Shown here: positions 24,920 through 34,070 of the stretch, in pieces
Layout: every line of letters starts with the position of its first letter
Numbering within the stretch: position 1 is the stretch's first letter
NCBI GenBank assembly: GCA_900548205.1
Contig: URJS01000011.1
Span: 1 to 42,877 of the forward strand
Length of the DNA: 42,877 bases
Origin: an uncultured Roseburia sp.
GTDB lineage: Bacteria > Bacillota > Clostridia > Lachnospirales > Lachnospiraceae
Direction: 5' to 3'
Translations under genes and position numbers: made by a program
Notes under the pieces: model-generated
The model's input: only the letters and a program-made list of their open reading frames with translations
Database searches by the model: none
Told to the model about the DNA's origin: nothing

Positions 24920-24962
24920 CTGTAAAAAATTACGTTGAATTTTACAACTGATCGGGTATAAT
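24920..24962 (+). promoter_or_regulatory. Promoter/operator of the toxin-antitoxin operon
   Basis: -35 TTGAAT (24935-24940), 16-base spacer, -10 TATAAT (24957-24962). An inverted repeat CTGTAAA (24920-24926) / TTTACAA (24941-24947, one mismatch) overlaps it, as expected for repression by the antitoxin. Confidence 0.7.
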
Positions 24963-25008
24963 AGAAGTAGCAAAAATAATATGAAGTCAGGGAAGGAGCG
25001 GAAAGAAT

Positions 25009-25257
25009 ATGGCAAAGATTTTACCAGTATCTGATTTGAGAAATTATAATGAAGTCCTGAAAAATTGTCGCAAAGGAGAGCCGGTATATCTGACCAAGAA
25101 TGGCAGAGGACGTTTTGTGGTCATGGATATTGAAGATTATGAGCGTGACCGTGCAGAGAAAAAGCTTCTGATGGAGCTGCAGGAAGCCGAGGAAGCAGTG
25201 AAAGACGGTGGAGGCTGGCTGGATCTGGATGAATTGAAAGCACTTGTGGGGGAATAA
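25009..25257 (+). CDS. Phd/YefM-family antitoxin
   Basis: An 82-residue antitoxin that should bind its operator and neutralise the toxin encoded next. The Phd/YefM fold is visible: ILPVSDLRNYNEVLKNC, GEPVYLTKNGRGRFVVMDIEDYE, then a helical toxin-binding tail. The start has AAGGAG upstream. It is separated from the toxin by only one base (stop 25257, toxin ATG 25259). A frameshifted duplicate with its own promoter lies 1 kb upstream. Confidence 0.9.
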   Translation: MAKILPVSDLRNYNEVLKNCRKGEPVYLTKNGRGRFVVMDIEDYERDRAEKKLLMELQEAEEAVKDGGGWLDLDELKALVGE

Positions 25258-25258
25258 G

Positions 25259-25564
25259 ATGTTAAAATTGCGGATCAATCCGGTTGTGGCAAAGGATCTG
25301 AGGAATATCCGGGATTGTATTGCCGAGGATAATCAAGAATGTGCTGCAAAGACGATAAAGGAAATTTACGGTAAATTTGAGAATCTTCAGATGTTCCCGG
25401 GAATGGGATCGGACCTTTCCGGGAGAGTCAGTTTTCGGACAGACTATAAATATGCGATATGGCAGGATTACGTGATCATCTACAAGGCAGGAAACGAATA
25501 TGTGGAGATCTATCGTGTAATCAACCGGTATCAGGATATTACAAGAATTTTTTACAGCAATTGA
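25259..25564 (+). CDS. RelE/ParE-superfamily toxin
   Basis: A 101-residue toxin of the type II RelE/ParE fold: LRINPVVAKDLRNIRDCIAEDN, two helices, then the strand-rich part with FRTDYKYAIWQDYVIIYKAGNEYVEIYRVINRYQDITRIF. Typical size. Translation is coupled to the antitoxin. It cannot be decided from sequence whether it cuts mRNA (RelE) or blocks gyrase (ParE); the name is by fold only. Confidence 0.88.
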   Translation: MLKLRINPVVAKDLRNIRDCIAEDNQECAAKTIKEIYGKFENLQMFPGMGSDLSGRVSFRTDYKYAIWQDYVIIYKAGNEYVEIYRVINRYQDITRIFYSN

Positions 25565-25618
25565 TTTAGGGGAAAAGGGTTTTTACAAAAAGTTAAGAAT
25601 AATTCCGGCGGGGAAAAC

Positions 25619-25647
25619 TTGTAAAAAGGCAAAAACTGACATATAAT
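25619..25647 (+). promoter_or_regulatory. Promoter upstream of murE
   Basis: -35 TTGTAA (25619-25624), 17-base spacer, -10 TATAAT (25642-25647). It lies between the toxin gene and murE and probably starts the long housekeeping transcript. Confidence 0.7.
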
Positions 25648-25675
25648 AAAACAAATATATTCCATAGGAGCAGGA

Positions 25676-27178
25676 GTGGAGCTAGAACAGCTATTATTAC
25701 ATATCTCATACAAAAGCGTGCAGGGAAGCCTCATACGGGAGATCACAGACATCTGCTATCATTCCGGGAAAGTAAAGAGTGGCTCCCTGTTTATTTGTCT
25801 GAAAGGATTTTGGACAGACGGACACCGCTATCTGTCGGACGCGGTGGCGCGCGGCGCAGCGGCGGTCGTGGTGGAGGAGCGTACAGACTTTTTGCCGCCG
25901 GACGGGGTGACTGTCATTGACGTCCCTGATACAAGGGACGCGCTCTGGAGACTTTCGGCGGCGTTTTTTGATTTTCCGTCAGCAAAGCTTCGGATGGTAG
26001 GGATCACCGGAACAAAGGGCAAGACGACGACCGCATACCTTGCGGCGGGGATCCTGCGGGAGGCAGGGCACCGGGTCGGGATGATCGGAACGGTTGCCAT
26101 TGATGATGGGAGGACTGTACAGCCCGCGGAGCACACGACCCCAGAGGCATATGAGGTGCAGAAGTATCTGGCGGCGATGGTGGAGAACGGCTGCGACTGC
26201 TGTGTGATGGAGGTCTCCTCGCAGGGGATCAAGATGCTGCGGACGGCAGGCATCCGGTATGACGTCGGCGTGTTTTTAAATATTGAGCCGGATCACATCG
26301 GAAAGGGAGAGCATGCATCCTTTGAGGAATATCTTTCCTGTAAGCGGGCGCTTTTTGACCAGTGTGAGATCGGAATTTTTAACAGAGACGACGCACACTG
26401 TGCGCAGATGTCAGACGGGCATACCTGCAGGGCGGAATATTTTTCCACAAAAAGAATTTCGGAAGACACACCTGCAGATTACGGGGCAGAGTGCGAAGAA
26501 TTTTCTCTGCAGAATGGAAAATTGATGACGCGGTTTTTCCTGCGCTATGGCATCGAGCGGATACCGCTTGCGATACAGCTTCCGGGTATGTTTAATGTGA
26601 GTAACGCGGTGGCTGCTGCGGCGGTGGCGCTGCATTTTCGGGCAAAGCCGGAGGCGCTGCGGCTGGGACTTGCGCGTGCGCGTGTGCCCGGGCGCTGCGA
26701 GAATATCAGTCCGTCGGAGGACTATGTACTTTTGATCGATTATGCACACAATGAGATGAGCCTGAAAAATCTTTTGGAGACGCTGCGCGGTTTTTCACCG
26801 AAGCGTCTGGTCGTTTTATTTGGGTGCGGGGGAAACCGCTCCAAGTTAAGGCGCAGCCGGATGGGCGAGGCAGCCGGAAGGCTCGCGGATGTCACGATAC
26901 TGACGTCGGACAATCCGCGTTGGGAGGATGCGGAGGCGATTTTGGACGACATCGAGACCGGCATCCGCCCGACGGGGGCGTCCTATGTGCGGATCACAGA
27001 CCGTGGGGAGGCGATTGTCCATGCGGTGCGCATGGCGCGGCGGGGTGATATGATTGTGATCGCGGGAAAGGGACACGAGGGGTATCAGGAGATCTGCGGC
27101 GTGAAATACCCGGTCAGCGATCATGCGTTGGCGGAGGCGGCGATCAGGCAGACTGCGGGAAGAAAGAATTATCTGTGA
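25676..27178 (+). CDS. murE: UDP-MurNAc-tripeptide synthetase MurE
   Basis: A 500-residue Mur ligase that adds the third amino acid to the peptidoglycan precursor UDP-MurNAc-L-Ala-D-Glu. The ATP loop GITGTKGKTTTAYL is at about 110-123, and the C-terminal ligase domain holds the DNPR motif (TSDNPRWEDAEAI), the signature of meso-diaminopimelate use. The start is GTG 25676 after GGAGCAGGA. It ends 23 bases before the priA start, so it is probably the first gene of the cluster. Confidence 0.95.
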   Translation: MELEQLLLHISYKSVQGSLIREITDICYHSGKVKSGSLFICLKGFWTDGHRYLSDAVARGAAAVVVEERTDFLPPDGVTVIDVPDTRDALWRLSAAFFDFPSAKLRMVGITGTKGKTTTAYLAAGILREAGHRVGMIGTVAIDDGRTVQPAEHTTPEAYEVQKYLAAMVENGCDCCVMEVSSQGIKMLRTAGIRYDVGVFLNIEPDHIGKGEHASFEEYLSCKRALFDQCEIGIFNRDDAHCAQMSDGHTCRAEYFSTKRISEDTPADYGAECEEFSLQNGKLMTRFFLRYGIERIPLAIQLPGMFNVSNAVAAAAVALHFRAKPEALRLGLARARVPGRCENISPSEDYVLLIDYAHNEMSLKNLLETLRGFSPKRLVVLFGCGGNRSKLRRSRMGEAAGRLADVTILTSDNPRWEDAEAILDDIETGIRPTGASYVRITDRGEAIVHAVRMARRGDMIVIAGKGHEGYQEICGVKYPVSDHALAEAAIRQTAGRKNYL

Positions 27179-27201
27179 GTACGCTTCGGAATGGAGAGGA
27201 A

Positions 27202-29448
27202 ATGTCAAAATACGCAAGGATCATTGTCGATATATCGCAGGAAAAACTGGATAAGACCTTTGACTACCGCATACCGGAGCATTTGCGGGCGCAGCTTGCG
27301 GTGGGGATGCAGGTGACGGTTCCGTTTGGAAACCGCCGGATGACGGGCTATGTCATAGAGCTGACGGACGAGACGGACTTTGACGAGGAAAAGATCAAGG
27401 ATATTTTTCATATTACAAAGAACAGCGTTCCGCTGGAGTCGCATCTGATCGCGCTTGCCGCGTGGATGCGCAAGAATTACGGCGGAACGATGAACCATGC
27501 CCTAAAGACGGTGCTTCCGGTGAAGCAGAAAAAGAAAATGGAGGAGCATAAGCGGGTGCGGCTTGCCGTTCATCCGGTGGAGGCGAAAAATCTTCTTGCG
27601 GAATATGTAAGGAAGCGCAGCACGGCGCGGGCGAGACTGTTAGAGGCGCTGCTTGAGACACAGGAGCTGGACTGGGCGGTCATTACCGGAAAGCTTGCAG
27701 TAAGCAGCAGCGTGATCCGCGCGCTGGAGGAGCAGGGCGTGTTAAAGGTCATCCGTGAAACGCAGTACCGCAATCCGGTCGGACATTTGAGCCGGAAGGA
27801 CTATGTGCGGCAGTTGAATGAGGAACAGCAGCGCGTGGTCGATACGTTTATCTCCGATTACGAGTCGGGTGAGCGAAAAACCTATCTGCTTAAGGGTGTG
27901 ACGGGCAGCGGCAAGACGGAGGTCTACATGGAGCTGATCGCTCATATTGTGGCGCAGGGGAAGCAGGCGATCGTCCTGATCCCCGAGATCGCGCTCACCT
28001 ACCAGACGGTCATGCGTTTTTATAACCGTTTCGGAGACCGCGTGTCGGTGTTAAATTCCAGAATGACGGCGGGTGAGCGTTACGATCAGTTCGTGCGGGC
28101 AAAAAACGGGGAGATCGACATCATCATCGGACCGCGTTCCGCACTTTTTACCCCGTTTTTAAACCTCGGCCTGATCATTATAGACGAGGAGCACGAGGCG
28201 TCCTATAAGAGTGAAAATGTGCCGCGCTACCATGCGCGGGAGACGGCGATCGCGCGTGCTGTGATGCTTGGTGCATCAGTCGTGCTCGGCTCGGCGACGC
28301 CGTCTATCGACAGCTTTTATAAGGCAAAAAGAGGGGAGTATGATCTGCTTACGCTGGAGAAGCGTGTGCGGGAGCAGCCGCTGCCGGAGTGTGAGGTCAT
28401 TGATCTGCGTGAGGAGTTAAGGCTTGGCAACCGCTCGATCTTAAGCGGGCGTCTGACGGAGCTGATGGAGCAGCGTCTGCGCGACGGACAGCAGACCATG
28501 CTTTTTTTAAACCGCAGAGGGATGTCAGGCTTTGTCTCTTGCAGAGCCTGCGGACATGTGATAAAATGTCCGCATTGCGACGTATCCCTAAGCCAGCATG
28601 GTGGCGGGGAGGCGTCGGGCAGAATGGTCTGTCACTACTGCGGTTATGAGACGCCGCAGCCAAAGACATGCCCTTCCTGCGGATCGAAATATATCAGTGG
28701 TTTTAAGGCAGGGACACAAAAGGTGGAGCAGATCGTGAAGCAGCGTTTCCCGCAGGCGCGCGTGCTGCGGATGGATACCGATACGACAAGGAACCGGGAG
28801 AGCTATGAACAGATATTATCCGCTTTTGCAAATCATGAGGCGGATATTTTGATCGGCACGCAGATGATCGTCAAGGGACATGATTTTGGGGACGTCACGC
28901 TTGTGGGGGTACTGGCAGCGGATTTATCCTTGCATGTGAGCGATTATCACGCGGCGGAACGAACCTTTCAGCTTCTGGTACAGGCGGCTGGCAGAGCAGG
29001 GCGCGGCAGACTGCCCGGTGAGGTGGTGATCCAGACCTATGACCCCGAGCACTATGCCATTGCGGCGGCAAAAAGCCAGGACTACGAGAGGTTTTATGAG
29101 CAGGAGACTGCCTACCGAAGGCTTCTTTGCTATCCGCCGGTGTGGAATCTGTTAGTTATTTTGTGTGCATCGCGCAGCGAGGAACTGGCAGAGGAAGGCG
29201 CGGCATATTTAAAGGAGCAGATAGACTTATGGACAGAGCAGACGGGCACAGGAATCCGTGTGATAGGTCCGGCAGATGCTGCCATTGCAAAAGTCAACGA
29301 TATTTATAAGAAGGTCATTTATCTAAAGACGCAGGAGTATGCGGATTTGGTAAAGCTAAAAGATCAGGTGGAGAAGCTTGTACGGGACAACCGCACATAT
29401 CAGGATGTGGCGGTGCAGTTTGATTTTAACCCGGTTCATGGCTTCTGA
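27202..29448 (+). CDS. priA: Primosomal protein PriA
   Basis: A 748-residue superfamily 2 helicase that restarts stalled replication forks. It has an N-terminal DNA-binding domain (DYRIPEHLRAQLAVGMQVTVPFGNR), Walker A GVTGSGKTEVY, the DEEH box IIDEEHE, and eight zinc-binding cysteines (CRACG, CPHC, CHYC, CPSC), then the helicase C-terminal half (QAAGRAGRG). The start at MSKYARI (27202) has GGAGAGG. It is followed by def after 18 bases. Confidence 0.96.
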   Translation: MSKYARIIVDISQEKLDKTFDYRIPEHLRAQLAVGMQVTVPFGNRRMTGYVIELTDETDFDEEKIKDIFHITKNSVPLESHLIALAAWMRKNYGGTMNHALKTVLPVKQKKKMEEHKRVRLAVHPVEAKNLLAEYVRKRSTARARLLEALLETQELDWAVITGKLAVSSSVIRALEEQGVLKVIRETQYRNPVGHLSRKDYVRQLNEEQQRVVDTFISDYESGERKTYLLKGVTGSGKTEVYMELIAHIVAQGKQAIVLIPEIALTYQTVMRFYNRFGDRVSVLNSRMTAGERYDQFVRAKNGEIDIIIGPRSALFTPFLNLGLIIIDEEHEASYKSENVPRYHARETAIARAVMLGASVVLGSATPSIDSFYKAKRGEYDLLTLEKRVREQPLPECEVIDLREELRLGNRSILSGRLTELMEQRLRDGQQTMLFLNRRGMSGFVSCRACGHVIKCPHCDVSLSQHGGGEASGRMVCHYCGYETPQPKTCPSCGSKYISGFKAGTQKVEQIVKQRFPQARVLRMDTDTTRNRESYEQILSAFANHEADILIGTQMIVKGHDFGDVTLVGVLAADLSLHVSDYHAAERTFQLLVQAAGRAGRGRLPGEVVIQTYDPEHYAIAAAKSQDYERFYEQETAYRRLLCYPPVWNLLVILCASRSEELAEEGAAYLKEQIDLWTEQTGTGIRVIGPADAAIAKVNDIYKKVIYLKTQEYADLVKLKDQVEKLVRDNRTYQDVAVQFDFNPVHGF

Positions 29449-29466
29449 TGCGGAATGGAGGATAGG

Positions 29467-29946
29467 ATGGCGTTAAGAACGATACGGATACAGGGAGATG
29501 CGGTACTGGAAAAGAAATGCAGGGAGATCACGGAGATCACTCCAAAGATCACAGAGCTGATCGAGGATATGCTTGATACGATGTATGACGCAAACGGTGT
29601 GGGACTTGCTGCGCCGCAGGTCGGAATCCTAAAGCGTGTTGTGGTGATTGATATTGGGGAGGGTCCGATCGTGATGATAAATCCGGTCATCATAGAGACG
29701 GACGGAGAGCAGACCGGCGACGAGGGCTGTTTAAGTCTTCCCGGAAAGGCGGGATGTGTGACACGCCCGAATTATGTGAAGGCGCGCGCATTTGACGAGC
29801 ATATGCAGGAATTTGAGATCGAGGGCACAGAGCTTTTAGCGCGTGCCATCTGTCATGAGCTGGATCATCTGGACGGTCATATGTATACGGAAAAGGTCGA
29901 GGGACCGCTTCATGAGGTGACTTATGATGACCAGGAGGAAGAATAA
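29467..29946 (+). CDS. def: Peptide deformylase
   Basis: A 159-residue metalloenzyme that removes the formyl group from new proteins. All three motifs are present: GVGLAAPQVG, EGCLS, and HELDH (metal ligands Cys and two His). The start at MALRTIRI has GGAGGATAGG. The neighbouring fmt makes the formylated initiator tRNA, so the pair covers both ends of that cycle. Confidence 0.97.
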   Translation: MALRTIRIQGDAVLEKKCREITEITPKITELIEDMLDTMYDANGVGLAAPQVGILKRVVVIDIGEGPIVMINPVIIETDGEQTGDEGCLSLPGKAGCVTRPNYVKARAFDEHMQEFEIEGTELLARAICHELDHLDGHMYTEKVEGPLHEVTYDDQEEE

Positions 29947-29986
29947 AGAGAAGATAAAACGTAAACGCTTCTGAATGGAGGTAAAT

Positions 29987-30922
29987 ATGAGGGTTATTTT
30001 TATGGGGACGCCGGATTTTGCGGTAGCCACATTGGAGGCAATTATAGCGGCAGGGCATGAGGTTGTGCTTGTGGTGTCGCAGCCGGACAAGGCGGTTGGG
30101 CGGAGCAAGGCGTTAAAATATACGCCGGTGAAGGCATGTGCTATCGCGCATGGCATTGAGGTGTACCAGCCAGAGCGCGTGCGCAATGAGGAGTGTGTCG
30201 AATATCTGCGGCAGCATGAGCCGGATATTATCATTGTGGAGGCGTTTGGGCAGTTGATCCCAAAAGCGATTTTAGAGATGCCGCGCTACGGCTGCGTCAA
30301 TGTCCATGCATCCTTGCTTCCGAAGTACCGCGGTGCGGCTCCGATCCAGTGGGCAGTGATCAATGGTGATAAAGTAACGGGAGTTACGACGATGCGCATG
30401 GAGGAAGGACTTGACACCGGAGATATGATCATGAAGCAGGAGGTCGTGTTGAGCGGGGAGGAGACAGGTGGAAGTCTCTTTGAGCGGCTCTCAGGAGAAG
30501 GGGCAGCACTCTGTGTAAAGACAATGGAAGCGATCTTAGACGGTACGGCTGTCTATACGCCGCAGAACGACGAGGAAGCTACGCATACAAAGAAGATTTC
30601 TAAGGAGCTGGGGAGCATCGACTGGAGCAGAGATGCAGAAGCTATCGAATGTCTGATTCGCGGGCTTGATCCGTGGCCGAGCGCTTACACACGCCTTAAC
30701 GATAAAACGTTAAAGATCTGGAAGGCGAAGGTTGTGGAAGGCGAGAGCGGGACGGCGCCCGGATGTATTGTGAAGGTGGATAAAGCAGGCTTGCTTGTGC
30801 AGACCGGTCAGGGAATGCTCCTTTTGACAGAGGTGCAGCTTGAGGGCAAGAAGCGCATGCCTGTGGAAGCGTTTTTAAATGGATGTCCGGTAGAAGCGGG
30901 AACTTATTTTAGGAAGTGTTAG
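29987..30922 (+). CDS. fmt: Methionyl-tRNA formyltransferase
   Basis: A 311-residue enzyme that formylates Met-tRNA for translation initiation, using formyl-tetrahydrofolate. It shows MGTPDFAVATLEA, the formyl-donor loop HASLLPKYRGAAPIQWA, and the C-terminal OB-like domain (RGLDPWPSAYT). The start MRVIFMG has GGAGGTAAAT. Complete. Confidence 0.97.
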   Translation: MRVIFMGTPDFAVATLEAIIAAGHEVVLVVSQPDKAVGRSKALKYTPVKACAIAHGIEVYQPERVRNEECVEYLRQHEPDIIIVEAFGQLIPKAILEMPRYGCVNVHASLLPKYRGAAPIQWAVINGDKVTGVTTMRMEEGLDTGDMIMKQEVVLSGEETGGSLFERLSGEGAALCVKTMEAILDGTAVYTPQNDEEATHTKKISKELGSIDWSRDAEAIECLIRGLDPWPSAYTRLNDKTLKIWKAKVVEGESGTAPGCIVKVDKAGLLVQTGQGMLLLTEVQLEGKKRMPVEAFLNGCPVEAGTYFRKC

Positions 30923-30946
30923 TTTGGCAGAGAAAGGGTGATGGTT

Positions 30947-31663
30947 ATGCCATATTCATATTATTACTGGGGATTTGATCCTACTTATTTGCTGATTTTG
31001 ATCGGTGCGGTCATTTGTATGATCGCGTCGGCAAGGGTTAAGACGACGTTCAATAAATATGCGCAGTACCGCAGTATGTCGGGCATGACAGGTGCGCAGG
31101 CAGCGGAGCAGATTCTGCGTGCAGCGGGGATTTATGACGTTAGGGTGCAGCATATTTCCGGAAATCTCACAGATCATTATCATCCGGGAAAAAAGACGCT
31201 GAATCTGTCTGATTCGGTTTATAATTCCACATCGGTAGCGGCGATCGGAGTCGCGGCTCATGAGTGCGGACATGCGATCCAGCATCAGCAAGGGTACTTC
31301 CCGCTCAATCTGCGCACTGCGATCGTACCGGTGGCAAATATCGGCTCATCGCTGGCATGGCCTTTAATTTTGATCGGTCTTTTGTTTTCACGAAACACAG
31401 GCTCGTTGCTGATCCAGATCGGGATTCTTTGTTTTTCCTTTGCCGTGCTGTTTCAGCTTGTGACGCTTCCGGTGGAGTTTAACGCTTCGTCCAGAGCGCT
31501 TGCGATGCTTGGAAAACAGGGGATTTTAAGTGAAAGTGAATTGCCGTATACAAAAAAGGTATTGGGTGCGGCAGCGCTTACCTATGTGGCAGGCGCGGCG
31601 GCTTCATTGCTGCAGCTTCTGCGCTTGGTGCTGCTGTTTGGAGGAAGAAGGAACGATGACTGA
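30947..31663 (+). CDS. yugP: YugP-type neutral zinc metallopeptidase
   Basis: A 238-residue membrane protease of the YugP/PF04298 family. It has an N-terminal helix after FDPTYLLIL, the zinc motif HECGHAIQH (about residue 104), and two to three C-terminal helices. Substrate unknown. The start at MPYSYYYWG is chosen from AAAGGG seven bases upstream; GTG 30938 and ATG 30941 are alternatives three and two codons earlier. The end overlaps rsmB by 8 bases. Confidence 0.9.
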   Translation: MPYSYYYWGFDPTYLLILIGAVICMIASARVKTTFNKYAQYRSMSGMTGAQAAEQILRAAGIYDVRVQHISGNLTDHYHPGKKTLNLSDSVYNSTSVAAIGVAAHECGHAIQHQQGYFPLNLRTAIVPVANIGSSLAWPLILIGLLFSRNTGSLLIQIGILCFSFAVLFQLVTLPVEFNASSRALAMLGKQGILSESELPYTKKVLGAAALTYVAGAAASLLQLLRLVLLFGGRRNDD

Positions 31664-32981
31664 TTCCGTAAATATAAGGGAGCTTGCGCTTGGGATCATG
31701 CTGGAGGTTACAGAAAAAGGGCAGTACAGCCATCTGGTGCTTCGCGCTGTTTTGGAGAAGCACCAGTATCTGGAAAAAAATGAGCGTGCATTTTTGACGC
31801 GTCTGACCGAGGGAACGATTCAGCGGATGATAGAACTTGACTATATCATCGATCTGTTTTCCAAGATCAAAGCCGCAAAAATGAAGCCGGTCATACGAAA
31901 TATTTTGCGGCTTGGTGTCTATCAGTTGAAATATATGGATGGTGTGCCGGCTTCTGCGGCGTGTAATGAGGCGGTGAAGCTTGCAAAGAAAAAGGGATTT
32001 GCATCTCTTAGCGGCTTTGTCAACGGCGTGCTGCGCACTGTCGGCAGAAATTTGGGACAGATTGCTTATCCGAGCGAGGAAACGGAGCCGGCAAGAGCGC
32101 TGTCCGTGCGCTATTCGATTCCCGAATGGCTTGCGTCACAGTGGGTTTTGGAATACGGTATGGAACGGACAAGACAGATGATGCAGGCGTTTCTTACCGA
32201 TGCGCCGCTTACCATACGTACAAATTTGAGCAGGACAACGCCAAAGGAGCTGCAGCGGAGACTGGCAGAAGAAGGTGTTGCGGCAAGTCCCGTTGATGTG
32301 CAGGTATACCCTGGACTTTCCTATGCGTTTGTGATTTCCGGCGTTGATTATTTGTATGGGCTTACCTCATTTCGGGAAGGCTTGTTTTATGTACAGGATA
32401 TAAGCTCCATGCTCGTGGCAGAGTGGGCATCGCCAAAGCCTGGAGACATCTGTATTGATGTCTGTGCCGCTCCCGGCGGAAAGAGTATCCATCTAGCCGA
32501 GAAGCTAAACGGTACCGGAATGGTGGAAGCGCGTGATTTAAGCGAGGGAAAGGTCGCACTGATCCATGAGAATATTGCGCGCTGCGGTCTGTCCAATATC
32601 AGGGCAAAGCAGTGGGACGCTACGGTGTTTGATGCAAAGGCGGAGGGAACGGCAGATATTGTGATCGCAGATGTTCCATGCTCCGGGCTTGGCGTGCTCC
32701 GTAAAAAAAGTGATATTAAATACCGTATGAGCGAGGCTGCGGAGGCGGAATTGGTCCGCTTGCAGAGAGAGATTTTACAGACGGCTGCCCGCTATGTGAA
32801 AGAGGGAGGAACACTGCTGTATTCCACCTGTACGATTCACCGGGCGGAAAATGAGGAAAATGTCGCATGGTTTTTAAAGCTGCATCAGGAGTTTCAGTTA
32901 AAGAGACAAGAGCAGATTTTTCCGGGGGAGACGCTGGGCGACGGATTTTTTCTCGCACAGCTTGTCCGTAAGGCAGATTGA
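31656..32981 (+). CDS. rsmB: 16S rRNA (cytosine967-C5)-methyltransferase RsmB
   Basis: A 441-residue RsmB with an N-terminal NusB-like RNA-binding domain (about 1-140) and a SAM-dependent methyltransferase domain (DVCAAPGGKSIHLAEKL). The two catalytic cysteine motifs are visible: PCSGLGVLRKK and YSTCTI. The start MTDSVNIREL has GGAGGAAGAAGG. Translation is coupled to yugP. The longer open frame upstream is not used. Confidence 0.96.
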   Translation: MTDSVNIRELALGIMLEVTEKGQYSHLVLRAVLEKHQYLEKNERAFLTRLTEGTIQRMIELDYIIDLFSKIKAAKMKPVIRNILRLGVYQLKYMDGVPASAACNEAVKLAKKKGFASLSGFVNGVLRTVGRNLGQIAYPSEETEPARALSVRYSIPEWLASQWVLEYGMERTRQMMQAFLTDAPLTIRTNLSRTTPKELQRRLAEEGVAASPVDVQVYPGLSYAFVISGVDYLYGLTSFREGLFYVQDISSMLVAEWASPKPGDICIDVCAAPGGKSIHLAEKLNGTGMVEARDLSEGKVALIHENIARCGLSNIRAKQWDATVFDAKAEGTADIVIADVPCSGLGVLRKKSDIKYRMSEAAEAELVRLQREILQTAARYVKEGGTLLYSTCTIHRAENEENVAWFLKLHQEFQLKRQEQIFPGETLGDGFFLAQLVRKAD

Positions 32982-33007
32982 CTTTGCGATGCACACAGGA
33001 GTATACA

Positions 33008-34057
33008 ATGGAAAAAGCAGATATTAAATCAATGAATTTACATGAGCTTTCCCTCTTTGTGGAGGAGCTTGGAGAAAAAAGCTTTCGCGCAAAGCAGATT
33101 TATCAGTGGCTTCATCAAAAGCACGTTTCTTCTTTTGATGAAATGACAAATATTTCCAAAGCACTGATAGAAATATTAAAGGAACGCTGTGTGCTGACAG
33201 ACCTAAAAATGGAGACGGTACAGGTATCGGGGCAGGACGGTACGAGAAAGTATCTCTTTGCCTTGGCTGACGGAAATTTGATCGAGAGCGTATTGATGCG
33301 TTATAAGCATGGAAATTCCGTGTGTATTTCCTCGCAGGTAGGCTGCCGCATGGGCTGCCGTTTTTGTGCGTCTACACTGGACGGGCTGGTGCGGGGACTT
33401 ACTCCGGCAGAGATGATAGATCAGATATACCAGATTGGGAAGGATATTGGAGAGAGAGTTTCCAATGTTGTTGTCATGGGAACTGGAGAGCCGCTTGATA
33501 ATTTTGAAAATCTTCTGCGCTTTATCGAACTTTTGACCGATGAGAATGGGCTTCATATCAGCCAGAGAAATCTGACGGTGTCTACCTGCGGGATCGTTCC
33601 GCGTATCTGCGAACTTGCTGATAAAAAATTACAGATCACACTGGCATTGTCCCTGCATGCGTCGAACCAGACAAAGCGTATGGAGCTGATGCCGGTGGCA
33701 AATAAATTTGACCTGCATGAGGTGATCGACGCCTGCGGCTATTATTTTGAGCAGACAGGGCGGAGGGTAACTTTTGAGTACAGCCTTGTGGCGGGCGTGA
33801 ATGATACGAATGAGGATGCCGCAGAGCTTGCGGGACTTGTTGGAGGCATGAATTGCCATATCAATCTGATCCCCGTTAATCCGATCAAGGAGCGAACCTT
33901 CCGCCAGCCGGAGCATACGGCGATTCTGGCATTTAAAAATAAGCTTGAAAAAAATGGGATAAATGTTACTATTAGAAGGGAAATGGGCAGGGATATAGAT
34001 GGAGCCTGCGGCCAGCTTCGCAAGCGTTATGCAAAAGCGACGGCAAACAAGGGATAG
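33008..34057 (+). CDS. rlmN: Dual-specificity 23S rRNA/tRNA methyltransferase RlmN
   Basis: A 349-residue radical SAM enzyme that makes 2-methyladenosine in 23S rRNA and some tRNAs. The cluster motif CRMGCRFC is at about residue 113. MGTGEPLDN and the conserved C-terminal region with the catalytic cysteine (GACGQL) are present. The start MEKADIKSMN has AGGAG upstream. Complete. Confidence 0.96.
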   Translation: MEKADIKSMNLHELSLFVEELGEKSFRAKQIYQWLHQKHVSSFDEMTNISKALIEILKERCVLTDLKMETVQVSGQDGTRKYLFALADGNLIESVLMRYKHGNSVCISSQVGCRMGCRFCASTLDGLVRGLTPAEMIDQIYQIGKDIGERVSNVVVMGTGEPLDNFENLLRFIELLTDENGLHISQRNLTVSTCGIVPRICELADKKLQITLALSLHASNQTKRMELMPVANKFDLHEVIDACGYYFEQTGRRVTFEYSLVAGVNDTNEDAAELAGLVGGMNCHINLIPVNPIKERTFRQPEHTAILAFKNKLEKNGINVTIRREMGRDIDGACGQLRKRYAKATANKG

Positions 34058-34070
34058 ATGGAGGAATCAG

